From: Papilionanthe hookeriana x Papilionanthe teres
Taxonomy: Eukaryota > Streptophyta > Magnoliopsida > Asparagales > Orchidaceae
Reading direction: 5' to 3'
NCBI GenBank assembly: GCA_022702705.1
Contig: CM040425.1
Span: 4,402,001 to 4,466,000 of the forward strand
DNA length: 64,000 bases
Part shown: positions 10,978 to 21,900 of the stretch, in pieces
Layout: each line of letters begins with the position of its first letter
Numbering within the stretch: the first letter of the stretch is position 1
The notes under the pieces: generated by a model
Database searches by the model: none
Seen by the model: only the letters and a program-made list of their open reading frames with translations
Told to the model about the DNA's origin: nothing
Made by a program: the position numbers and the translations under genes

Positions 10978-13053
10978 GAAATTATCGACTGTTTAAAATA
11001 AACTTTGTGTTTGAATTTAATTTAGGTATATATAATTTTAAGTTATTTGTAAATTAATTTTTTAATTTTTTTTAAATATGAGACCATACCATCCCATATC
11101 CTTAAAATTTTAAATAAATGAATCATACACCGCAAGCCATACACCTACCCCGAGGGATAGGCACATTACCTGATAGTAAGGCTTGATTCAACAACTTATA
11201 GATTTATGACATCCGTTTGTTCTACGAACCATTTATATTGGCCAACATGTTTCTTTATTTAATGCAAAAGATTAAATATGGTTTCTATTATCTGGGCTCC
11301 AAAGTTCCCTATAGAGGCAAGCCTATATAGTTAATTACATCCTAAATGATGAATGTCACTTAAGAAAACTCTCGATTAAGATCAATGGTTCTGATTTCAA
11401 GAATTTCAAAGTTTAAAACTTCAGGGATGGACATGAAAATATCAAAAGGGATTGTTGCAAATAGGAACAGTTATTTTTAAGTGTCCAAAGAAATGAGAGG
11501 TATGGGATGTCACGGATCCAGAGGAGAACCCCTTGACTTCCCAAACTATCCTATTATTTGGCTGTGATTTTGGGAGTGATACTATTCAACATTTTAATCA
11601 TGTTAATTTTATTCATTTAGGACTTATGTTTGTATAATATAATCATACAAATAGCCTGGATGATAGGAGGGTTTATGTCATAACAAACGACAACCTCAAA
11701 ATCCTATATAGAGTTAGGGCTTAAATTGCACAGCATGATTGTGCAAAAGCCTAATGATAAGGTGAGGATGTATGTTTCACTAGACAAACAACCTCGAAGT
11801 CCTATGGCTTTGTTAATTATTTCTAAGGAATGTTTAGTTTATGTAGAATTGTTTTGTTGTTGAAGATGGTCGTGTTACCTATGGTACTTGATTCGAGCTC
11901 CTCGTTGCAAATGGTTAAGTTTTAGAAATGTCAAATTTCAGAGATGAGAGAAGTAGTAGATTTAGAGTTTAAGTTTTCTAGCGTGTCAAATTTAATATCT
12001 TAAGTTTTATTAGGGGGAATTTAAGTTGATTATAGCGACGCTGGTTAGGATCCCATGGTTCCCTCATTCCGGCACCACTATTTTCTTTGGATTCACTTGG
12101 TCCAAATGAATTTACCAAATTTAAGTAAATGAATTGAATACTTTCATTTAGACCATGCGAAATCTCGTTAGCAGCCGTAGGTTGCATCATCCGAGGGATT
12201 CTCAATCTTCCGATAGAGGGTGTATAATTTAGTTCATTTTTGTTGCTTTGTTTTGTTTTGTGATTAAATTTTGAGCTATTTTATATTTTTTAATATTATG
12301 GTGATTAATTTTGTTTTGGTTTAGCATGCAGGCTAAAGCAGAGCATTTAATAAATAAATTTGTGTAAATTGCACTAAATAAACATAAATGCATACCTAGC
12401 AGTCTTCGAGTGCATCCGCTGAAATTTTAGCATTCATAGCAAGTATTCAAGTTTGAAAGTTTAGTTATGATAAGGGATCCTATTTCATAACTCACTGGGT
12501 CCCTAAGTTATGTAAAGGATGATTTTCTTAATCAAAGAACATTGAAATCCAATTCTTATTCCAAAATGTCCCATTAGATTGGGGAATTGCTCGGGGCATA
12601 ACCCTGAACATCTTTTAAAAACTATTGGGACCTTTTTGAGATCATTTGGTTTCATTGTTTAGTTTAATTAACCATCCATGTTTAATTAGGGTTTATTAAT
12701 AGTTTTTAAATTTTTTCTCAGTAAACTTAGATGTTTAAATTATCCCTTAAGCGGGGTAACATTCATTTGATGTTCATTTATAAGTTATGTGAGTGAAAGC
12801 CTTTAAGGGCAAATTGAATTATTATGAGACGTAGCCAATGTGATTGGGGTTGGGTTAGTAGTGTTTTCAAAAGTTTTTTATAAATGATTATGTTTTCTTT
12901 TCTAAACCTTATTAATTGAAGTTTGGACCAAAACCTAGTTCACTATCTAGCCCATAAGCTCATGTGGGTAGATTTGTAATCTTTTAGGAATTTTAGTTTA
13001 AATGGTATTTGATCTTTATCAAATATTGTATTATCATTCAACTAGTGAGTTGG
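10978..13053 (-). repeat. Ogre/Tat-like LTR of L1, segment 1
   Basis: Alignable by eye with L2 from about 16575 onward: CTACCCCGAgGgATAG.CACA near 11140, GACATCCGTTTG near 11205, CCTATAGTTAATTACATC-like near 11325, CTGGTTagGATCCCATGGTT near 12040, and a TTTAATTAGG-rich stretch further on. No coding capacity. It is cut at 13053/13054 by Athila1 and resumes at 34144. Confidence 0.65.
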
Positions 13054-13231
13054 TGATCACAGAAAAATACATAAAGAAATTTATACATATTTTTGATGAA
13101 ATTGCACTTTAAAGAGAGGTATTTTCTTTATTTTATTGCAGGAACGAAGATTTATTAGTGATAAAAGCAAAAAGAATGAAATGGAGCAAATTTGGATCAA
13201 AAAGGAGAAAATTCATGCAAATTTAACTACT

Positions 13232-13407
13232 TCACCGACGGCGAGATCGAGGCCGCCAACGGCGAGATCGTGAGGAGAAATTTCTGAAGGAATTATAACT
13301 ACCTCGCCGACAGCTAGCCCGAGCCCGCCGACAGCGAGATCGCACAAGTTGAAGACCTTCTAGAAGCCCCGCCGACGGCGAGGTCGTTTCCCGCCGACGG
13401 CGAGCTA
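13232..13407 (+). promoter_or_regulatory. GC-rich palindromic module in U3 (TCGCCGACGGCGAG repeats)
   Basis: Six to seven degenerate copies of CTCGCCGACGGCGAG, an inverted repeat around a central A, in an otherwise AT-rich LTR. Five copies contain RCCGAC, the core of the DRE/CRT element bound by plant DREB/CBF factors. The module ends about 78 bases before the TATA box, an enhancer-like position. The 3' LTR has the same module at 32758-32931. Function is inferred from position only. Confidence 0.6.
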
Positions 13408-13484
13408 GTTCAAAATGCATATACATTGAACCTGGACACTTTTTGAAGAGGTGTTTAAGCACCCCTTGGACCTTTTCCTTCCTC

Positions 13485-13492
13485 TATAAATA
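13485..13492 (+). promoter_or_regulatory. TATA box of the Athila1 LTR promoter
   Basis: TATAAATA within CTCTATAAATAGAGG, conserved in the 3' LTR at 33009-33016 and, on the minus strand, in M1 (about 7190-7198). It is the only good TATA box in the first 500 bases of the LTR. Confidence 0.75.
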
Positions 13493-14628
13493 GAGGCCGA
13501 ATTCTAGAGTGTGTGTGTGTCTTTTGAGTCTTCTGTGAGTCTATTTCTAGTGTCTTAAGTGTAATTTGTGTGAGTTTAATTTAGTTTGAGTGTATTTAGT
13601 GAGTTCATTAGTTTAATTGAGTGCTATTTAGTTGCTGTACTAGAAGGAAAAGTCAAAGGAACTTCAAGGAGTCTGCTTGGGAAGGAAATTAAGATAAGTA
13701 TCTTTGTTTATTGTTGTTAACTTTAAATGAAATCCATGCTTTGTTTTATTCCCATGCATTATGAGTAGTTTTCTTAGTCTTTCTCCTTGTTTATGAAAAT
13801 TATGCGGATTGATGAAATTAAATAGAAGCACCTAATATAATATAAATAAATTGTGATAATTTTTACTTAAAACTTAATTTACTTTCAATCTGGCCAATTG
13901 AGTAGTTAAAATATGTTGAATTATCAACTATAGTAAAAATTACATCCAATATTCGGGAAGTCAAAAGCCTTGGAAGGCGGGTGCAAATAAATAGAGAAAT
14001 ATTAATTATCGGGCGTAGAATTGGATATTTTAGTGTGACGGACTAAAATACTCAATTCGATCCTACTCGTTCGAGAGCCGAAGTGTAGATGTTAGCCCTC
14101 GAGTGAGGGGAACGTGGGAGCTGCGAAGTGGCGACAAGTATCCTCCCGACCTAGCCGCGGATTCGATAATCAAACATAGGATTAGTCAATATTCTTTGCA
14201 CCTGGACCAAAGGGTAAAGAATAGGAATGCTCCTATTTGTCACAATACAATTTAAAAATTCTATTTAAATTCATCATTCACTTAATTTTCTAAAAACAAG
14301 GAAAAGGATACTTTTTCTGAATTAATTAAATCAACTTATTTCAAGCATTAGTTTACTTTAGTTTATTATAGTTACTTTGAATTTCCGTTCACTTTATTAG
14401 TAAGTAATTCCTTTAATTTTAGCTGATAACAAATCTGTTAAAAACTTCCCTGTGGGATCGATAACCAAGACTCCACTAGAGCCCTGTATTACTTGATACG
14501 ATACGTATACTTGCGTAGAATCCACATTATACATTAAAACATATATCTATATTTAAAGCGGGGTCAAGTTTTTGGTTCCGTTGCTATAAACATAAATTGC
14601 ATACATATTAAAAAGTGGGTCAAGTTTT

Positions 14629-14646
14629 TGGCGCCGTTGCCGGGGA
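14629..14646 (+). promoter_or_regulatory. Primer-binding site of Athila1 (tRNA-Asp)
   Basis: TGGCGCCGTTGCCGGGGA matches all 18 bases of the complement of the plant tRNA-Asp 3' end as recalled. It is separated from the LTR end by AGTTTT. Confidence 0.9.
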
Positions 14647-14693
14647 AGTAAAGAAATTATTTACTAAAGTAACGGACTATTTTTTAAAATTTT

Positions 14694-16524
14694 ATGCAAA
14701 AATTTGGAAACGAAAAATTAATACCTTACGATTCAGAATTAGAGCGTACAATTAAAAGAATTAGAAAACAAAAAAGAGAAATTATAAATTTAACACAAAT
14801 GGTAAATATACCTGAAAATGAAAATATCAATCAACCAAGACCATTACGAGATTATGCCAATCCTACATTAGATGAAATTCATTTAACTATTCAAAACCCT
14901 GATGTAGCTGCTAATTTATTCGAACTTAAACCTACAATTATCCAAATGGTACAAAACAATCAATTTAGTGGTTTACCTACTGAAGATCCTAATTTACATC
15001 TTGCTAGTTTTTTAGAACTATGTGCTACTTTCAAATATGAAGGAGTATCTAACGATGCTATCGGACTTAGACTTTTTCCTTTTTCTTTAAGGGATAAGGC
15101 TAAAATGTGGTTAAATTTGTTAGCACTCGGATCTATTAAAACTTGGGGAGAATTATCACAAAAATTTCTATCCAAATATTTTCCACCATCTAAGACTCGC
15201 TAAGCTTAGAAATGATATAACTTCTTTTAGTCGATTTGATGGAGAGTCAATATATGAATCTTGGGAGAGATTTAAAGAACTTCTTAGGAAATGCCCACAT
15301 CATGCGTTACCAGATTGGTTAATTATCTAAACTTTTTATAATGGATTAGTAGGATCTTTAAGATCAATCATCGATGCTGCTACTGGAGGATCATTAATGT
15401 CAAAACCATTTGAGGAAGCCTATGCACTAATCGAAGAAATGGCAACAAATAATTTTCAATGGCTTGCTGATAGAATGAATCCGAAAAAAATAGCTAGTAT
15501 TCATGAAAATGATGCAATATCTATGTTAGCTTCACAAATTGCTGCTATATCTAAAAAATTAGATCATTTTGGAATGAATTACTCTCCAACTATAACAGAA
15601 GAAAATTCATCCGGACAACTTATAAAATCCCAATCTTAATATGAAACAATTAATGCAATTAACAACGTAATCGAATAATCCTTATGCAAATTATTATAAT
15701 CCTGGATGGAAAAATCATCCTAATTTTAATTGGAATAATAATACAACTAATCAACCATGGATGAATAATATGACACAACAATTAGGAAATCCATCTAATC
15801 AAGGAAATCCTAATTATAAACCTAATTATCCACCTGGATTTAATAATAATAACCCTCAATTTAAAGATAAGAAATTATCTATAGAAGAATTAATATTAAA
15901 TATGGGTCAACATTTACAAAATCAAGGAAATCAATTACAAATACAAGGAAATCAATTACAAAATCAAGGAACAGCTATAAAAAATATTGAAACTCAACTT
16001 GGACATATCGCTACTGCACTTAATAATAGAATACATGGAACATTTCCTAGTAATTTGGAAATAATTCCTAAAGACAAGGGAAATGAACAAATTAAAGTGA
16101 TACAATTACGAAGTGGAAAAGAATTAGAACCTCGAATTCAGAAAGAACTTGAAAGTCCAAAAGAGGAAGTGGAAATTGAAAAGGAAAAGAATCAACAAGA
16201 TCAAAACTTAGAAAATCCTTTAATACCAATGAAAATTTCGTTGAAAAACCTCCACCACCATTTCCTCAACGACTAATTCAACATAAAAAAGACAAACAAT
16301 TTGCTAAATTCCTTGAAATTTTGAAGAAATTAACGATAAATATTCCTTTTGTAGAAGCTTTAGAACAGATGCCAAACTATGTAAAATTCATGAAAGATAT
16401 TCTAAATAAAAAAAGAAAATTTACCGATAATGAAATGGTTGCACTTAGTGAAGAGTGTAGTGCTATTATTCAGAAAAAACTTCCTGAAAAATTAAAAGAT
16501 CCTGGTAGTTTCACTATACCCTGC
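14694..16524 (+). pseudogene. Athila1 gag gene, split from protease by L2
   Basis: Gag from the ATG at 14694 (MQKFGNEKLIPYDSELERT). The retrotransposon gag core holds PRPLRDYANPTLDEIHLTIQ, EDPNLHLASFLELCATFKY and RDKAKMWLNLLALGS. A one-base insertion near 15196-15201 shifts frame at SKTR; a CAA-to-TAA type stop lies at 15328-15330; another stop lies at 15637. The asparagine/glutamine-rich part (15761-16230) has three related QNQGNQLQ-like units, and a shift near 16230 moves the proline-rich PPPPFPQRL segment to another frame. VEALEQMPNYVKFMKDIL and EECSAIIQKKLPEKLKDPGS mark the gag-protease linker. L2 interrupts at codon level after FTIPC. Confidence 0.88.
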
Positions 16525-18620
16525 TGTCGGCATATTTTTGGGTTGTATGTTTAATTTTGAAGAAAGGGTCGCCTACAGAAATTGTCGGCGAATTTTAGAT
16601 TTAATTTAAATAAATAATTTGAAAAGTAGTATTTGATTTTGAAAATAATTTTAAATTTGAAAATTTTAAGATATGAGATCAAACTGATCTCACATCCCGA
16701 ATAGTTTATATAAACGAGCACCGCATCACAAACTGTGTATCTACCCCGAAGAATAGACACACTGCTTGATGATAGGGCTCGATTAAATAAACTAAAAGAT
16801 TTGTGACATCCGTTTGGTCTGCGAACCAATTTTATAAGCCGACAAGTTCCCCTGCTTAATATGAAAGCATTAAACAGGGTTTATATTACCTGGGTTCTTA
16901 AAATTCCTTATAAGGGCAAGCCCCTATAGTTAATTACATCTTAAATGACGAGAATCACGTAAGAAAACTCTCGATAATAATCAGTAATTCTGCTCTCAAG
17001 AATTTCAAAGTTTAAGTTTTCAAAAGGATTGAATTTTGGAATTTCAATAGGGAATGGATCAAGTTTGGAACGTTTTGTTTTGAGAATTCAAAGGAAGAAA
17101 GGTAGGAGAAATTACAGATTCGAAGCGAACTTCGGTAATTTCTCGACTATCCTATTGTTTTGGCTTGAATTTAGGAAAGTCCTAATGTTTATTTAATGTT
17201 TTGATCTTGCCAATTTTAATTAATTTGGACTTATATTCGTATGATACAATCATACAAATTGCCTTGAAGATGTGAGGGTTTATGTCGTATCGGACGACTA
17301 TCTCGGAATCCTAAAACCTAGGTTAGGGCTTAATTTGCAATGCAAATGCCTAACGAAGAGTTAAGGATTTATGCCGCACTAGTGCAAACTACCTCGAAAT
17401 CCTATGGCTTAGTTATTTAATTCTAAGAAAGTTTTGCTCGAAGTAGACTCGAGTTTTGCCGATGACGATGGCCGTGCCGCCCACCATGCTCTGAGCTCCT
17501 TGTTGTTGCAGAGGTTTAGTTTTAGAAGTCATAAATCAAGAGATGAGAAAATTGTTTTGGTTTAGAGAAAATCTTAATTTCTAAGTGTTTTTTTTTATAT
17601 ATTTTATTTAAAACAAATCTTAAAGTTGATTATAACAACACCGGTTAAGATCCCACTGGTTCCATCCTTCCGCATCGTTATTTTTATCGGATTCACTTAG
17701 TCCGTATGAATTTGTTAAACTCAACTAAATGAGTTCCACACTTTCATTTAGACCGTGGGAAATCCCGTTAGCAACACGTAGGTTACATCATCCGAGGTAT
17801 TCCCGATCATCCAACAAGACGTTTTAATTTAGTTGTAGTTGTAGTTTTGTTGTTCTGTTTGTGATTAAATTTTGAGTTGTTTTATATTTTGAAATGTTGT
17901 GATGGTGAATTTTATCTTGTAACGACTTTTAATTTAGTTTTGGTTTCAGTTTTAGGGACTACCCTAAAGGTTTTGGTTTTCATGCAACAGTTGTTTATCA
18001 TGCAAGAAAGGTAAGTGCGATGCGATTAAATAAATTGCAATAAAATAAAAGCGTACCTGGAGGGTCTTCCCGTCATCCCAAGCTGCACTTAAAACATAAT
18101 TAGAATATTTAAGCAAGTTCCTAGGTAAAGCTAAGGGAAGGGTTATGGTTTTCTACCAAGTTCCTAATCCTATAGCTAGTCATTTCCTATGACGTCTAAG
18201 TTCTTGTGTTTTGGTTTGTGGACGATTTTCTTCATCAAAGAACAATTAAGTTTAGTTGTTCTTATAAATATCCTATCATATTGAGGAAGTGCTTAAGAAG
18301 AATCTTAAACATCTTTTCAATATTTCTAGGATTGTTTTAAGTCCAAATGAATTTAATTATACAAATGAATTAATCGTCCAGGAATTCAAGTTTTGTTGTT
18401 ATCTTACTCAGTGAACTAGGATGTCTGAATATCCTATGAGTGAAGTAATATTTCATTTAACACTCCATTTAGGAGTTATGACAACAAAAGCTTCCGAGGG
18501 CAAATTGATGTTCAAATGGTTTGTGATTTAATTTAGTTTCAATTATCGGGTTTAAATTTGGAATAGTGTTCAAGTTGCTTTATATTTATTTTTGAATTTC
18601 TTTATGTCTTAAGTGATGTT

Positions 18621-18960
18621 ATTTTTAATTCAATTTAATTTAACTTTAATTTAATTTAATTTTAACTTTAATTTAATTTAATTTGGTTTAGTTTTAATTT
18701 TAATTTAATTTAATTTGATTTGATTTAATTTTAATTTTATTTTAACCTGATTTTATTATTTAACTTAATTTAATTCAATTTAATTTGGTTTGATATGATT
18801 TAATTTAATTTAATTTAATTTGATTTTAATTTAATTTAATTTGATTTAATTTAATTTAATTTGATTGAATTTAATTTAATTTAATTTAATTTAATTTAAT
18901 TTAATTTAATTTAATTTAAATTTTAATTTAATTTAATTTTAATTTTAATTTAATATTTTA
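18621..18960. repeat. (TTTAATTTAAT)n low-complexity tract in L2
   Basis: About 340 bases built of TTTAATT and TTTGATT words with few interruptions. Other L copies in this window lack an equally long tract, so it probably expanded after insertion. Confidence 0.9.
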
Positions 18961-20829
18961 TTATTATCTTTTTTTATTATATTTTTTTAGATGATTTAAT
19001 TTTAATTATTAAAGTATTAATTTAATTGAAATTTTAAAAGGATTTAATTTAAATAATTTAACTTTAATTTAATTTTAATGATTAAGTCTTTTAGCATTTT
19101 AAATCTTAAATTTGGATTATCATTTTAATTAGGAATTAAATATTATTGAGATGATTAATTTAGGGATTCTTAAATTAAAGAACAAATTTCTTCCTAATAA
19201 TATCCCTATTTTAATAATTCCAATTTTATTATTCTTCCAAATTTAATCAATTATTTGATTAAGGTTTATTTTAATTATTTTTAAATTGTTTAGTAGGTTT
19301 CTACCCTTTAATTATTTAAATTTCAATCATCCAAATCAGATTAGGATCAAATATTTTACTCTTTAATTTTATTAAGCCTAAAGTTTTAATTAAAGGTTAA
19401 AATTTTAATTACCATTTTGCCCTTCAAGCTTAATAATTTCATAACTCACTAAACTGAACTTAAATGAACTTGAAATTTTTATGTGACTTCACTCATATGT
19501 CAATAAAGACATGAGAGGAGAAAATGTAATTTTTCTGCATTTAATTTATTTATGTAATTATTTTTGGTGGAAAATAGGGATTTCCAAGGAAAATTTAATA
19601 ATATGACCAAGCGAAAGTTTCTGTCCTTAAGAAAATTATGGGACATTCCTAATGACTAGAGGACCACTTGGACCAATTTTGGTGATTTTTTGAATTATAT
19701 TCTTTTTATTATAATTATTTTAAGTTTTGGAGTATTAATTAATTTAAAAATAAAATAAAGGTTGAAAAATAAATTTTATATTTTTCAAAAATCTCTCTGA
19801 TATCAAGAAAATTAGATAATCAATTTTTACAATTTTCTGATTTTCTTTGATTTATTAGATTTATTTTAGTGGAAATGCTAAAAAAAATACATTTTTTTTA
19901 ATTTAAAATTACCTTAGGGCTTTAAAATTTAATATCTCATCAAATAGACCTAAGAAAAATATGGGGTTTGTTCCTAATTGATTAAAATTTAAAATGTGAC
20001 ATTTTGGTGAATTTTATTATTTTTATGATTTTTATTATTTTTTAATTATTAAAATATTAAAATAATACAAAAAATCAACTTTTTTAGAAAATTGAAATTT
20101 TAATTTTCTTAAATTCCCCTGATATCAGAGAGGCTCCAAAACCAATTTGGTGAATTTTTGAAAAGTATTTTGAAAGTTATGAATTTTTTAAATTTAAATT
20201 GGCTAAATAGCTTAATCAACCCATTTAGTAGGGCTAACCAAGTCCAATTGACTTCAAATTTTTATGGTGGGTTCCTCTGATCCTAAAGGTCAGTGGAGAA
20301 TTGATTTCGAGTCAATTTGATGTATGATTAGCTCTAATTAATTAGGGACCTATTTTGGGTGTTTAGGCCAATTAGGGTTATTCCAAGTGAATTATTCAAA
20401 AGTTATTTTTTCTAGGGTCCTCTGGTCATAAGAAACATCACCAAATTTTTCTAGAATTTATTTCACAACATGCTAATTATTAGATTTAAAATACTCGAAA
20501 CAACAGAAATGAATTTGAAAAATCAATAACTTCTCATAGGATGGCCTCGACTTTGGAAAATTCAGGGAATATTCCCAAGTTCGGAGGCTTCAAAAGCCCT
20601 ATGGTCTCATGCCATGGTGAATTTCCTATATGCATGGAGAATTAAAACAATGCAGAGGGTAAATAAATCATTAAAAATAAAATACTTAATAAAATTAAAT
20701 GATTTCTTTTCCACATTATTCTCCTCTGTTCACTGAGCAAGAGGGTATTTTTATTTTATTTTTCTACACAAAGTTATGCATTTTTGAAGTTTAGGGAATT
20801 AAATAAATAAGAAAATACCCTAATTTTCT

Positions 20830-21900
20830 ATTTAAGTGACGCGGCGCCAGCTCAACCTCGGCAGCTCCGAACGCACACGCGTCGCCTTCTGATTCGGCGC
20901 CGCCATCCAACTCAGCGCTCTAGGGGCCCTCTGTATCGTTCCGTCTCCTCATCCGGCGCAATCCTGGCCGTCCGTCCGCGCGTGTATGGAATGAACGGCA
21001 TCCGTTCATCGTCCCCAGCCGTTCTCACCCGAGAGCCTTCCACACTAAAACCCTAAGAACTCACTCATTTCTCAACGGATTTTTGTGTTCTTATGCTCTA
21101 TGGATTCGTCTTGAAGAGACGAATACATCTATACGGTGATCATGCATTGAAATTAAGGCATTTGAAATGGAGAATCTCCGGAAGCTCGGGATGAAGAATG
21201 AGCTCATACCTTTGCTCGAGAAGTGTGGCTTCAATCCGAGGGTTGTGTCACCTTCGATTGGATCCCGCAAGCTCCGGATGAAGTCTTCGGTCCAGTGAAT
21301 CGCCTGGTATGATTTCGACCAAGCCCGATCACAAAGCTTGGAGTCCGGAACGGATGGGTGGCCCGGAGAGGGGGCTTTTACCGGTGGACTCCTTCCTCGG
21401 TCCGGTGAAGGTGTAGGACCAATCAATTTGAGGATTGATTCACCGTGGAGAAGGTCCCGGTTTTGGGTGGAATTTTGGCCGAGAAATCGGGCTCGTTGGT
21501 GGGGATTAGGGCAAATTGCCACCTGGGATCAACTCGCTCTAAGTATGGAGAGTATTCCGGAACAATTTTAGCGGTGGTTTCGCAAGATCCGGTTCGAGCA
21601 CCTCCCATGGCCGAGAGGGGGTGGTGTTTAAATAGGAGAGGGGCGGAGGGCCTCCCGAGGAGAGTTAGGGCTTGGGATCAGCTGCTCTTGGCAAGAGAAG
21701 AACAACTCGCAATGGCCACCTGGGATGGGGCAGCTCAGCAGGTGAGAATTCCAAGTTTGGGCTCACATGTGAGCTCTCGGCCCGGTGGTTTCCGGCGGCC
21801 GTGGTGGCTGGTCGGCCGTGGTCGAGTCACCCTCAAGGTCGTGGAGGTCGGGGCTGGAGCTTAGTGCGGTCAATCGGCCATGGACATGTGTAAAGGGTTT
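20830..21900. other. GC-rich domain of the L2 LTR
   Basis: Sharp rise in GC and CpG content compared with the AT-rich flanks (for example GACGCGGCGCCAGC near 20838). L1 (35850) and L3 (42670) keep a short related GC block. Several overlapping open frames appear on both strands here; this is expected in GC-rich DNA, and none shows a recognisable domain. In element orientation the TATA-like site lies inside this domain, so it may be the promoter-proximal transcribed part of the LTR. Confidence 0.5.

Larger units (their letters stand above)
13054..14622 (+). repeat. 5' LTR of Athila1 (1,569 bp)
   Basis: Starts TGATCACAG and ends GGGTCA; it repeats at 32580-34143. Internal landmarks: ATTGCACTTTAAAG box (about 13103), GC-rich module 13232-13407, TATA box 13485-13492, (GT)n near 13510, and a conserved segment near the 3' end with CCCTGTGGGATCGATAACC (14449) and GTATACTTGCGTAG (14504). 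A degenerate copy of LTR end plus primer site lies at 14561-14585, inside the LTR. Transcription should start about 30 bases after the TATA box, so U3 is roughly 13054-13520. Confidence 0.92.

Noticed and set aside
13232..13462. Arginine-rich minus-strand open frame in the Athila1 LTR
   Set aside because: It is the antisense reading of the GC-rich palindromic module; the 3' LTR copy does not keep it.
14629..14646. tRNA-Asp gene
   Set aside because: Only the 18 bases complementary to the tRNA 3' end are present, placed 6 bases from an LTR end; it is a primer-binding site.
21091..21893. Several overlapping open frames on both strands in the GC-rich part of L2
   Set aside because: No recognisable domain, mutually overlapping, absent from L1 and L3, and explained by high GC content.
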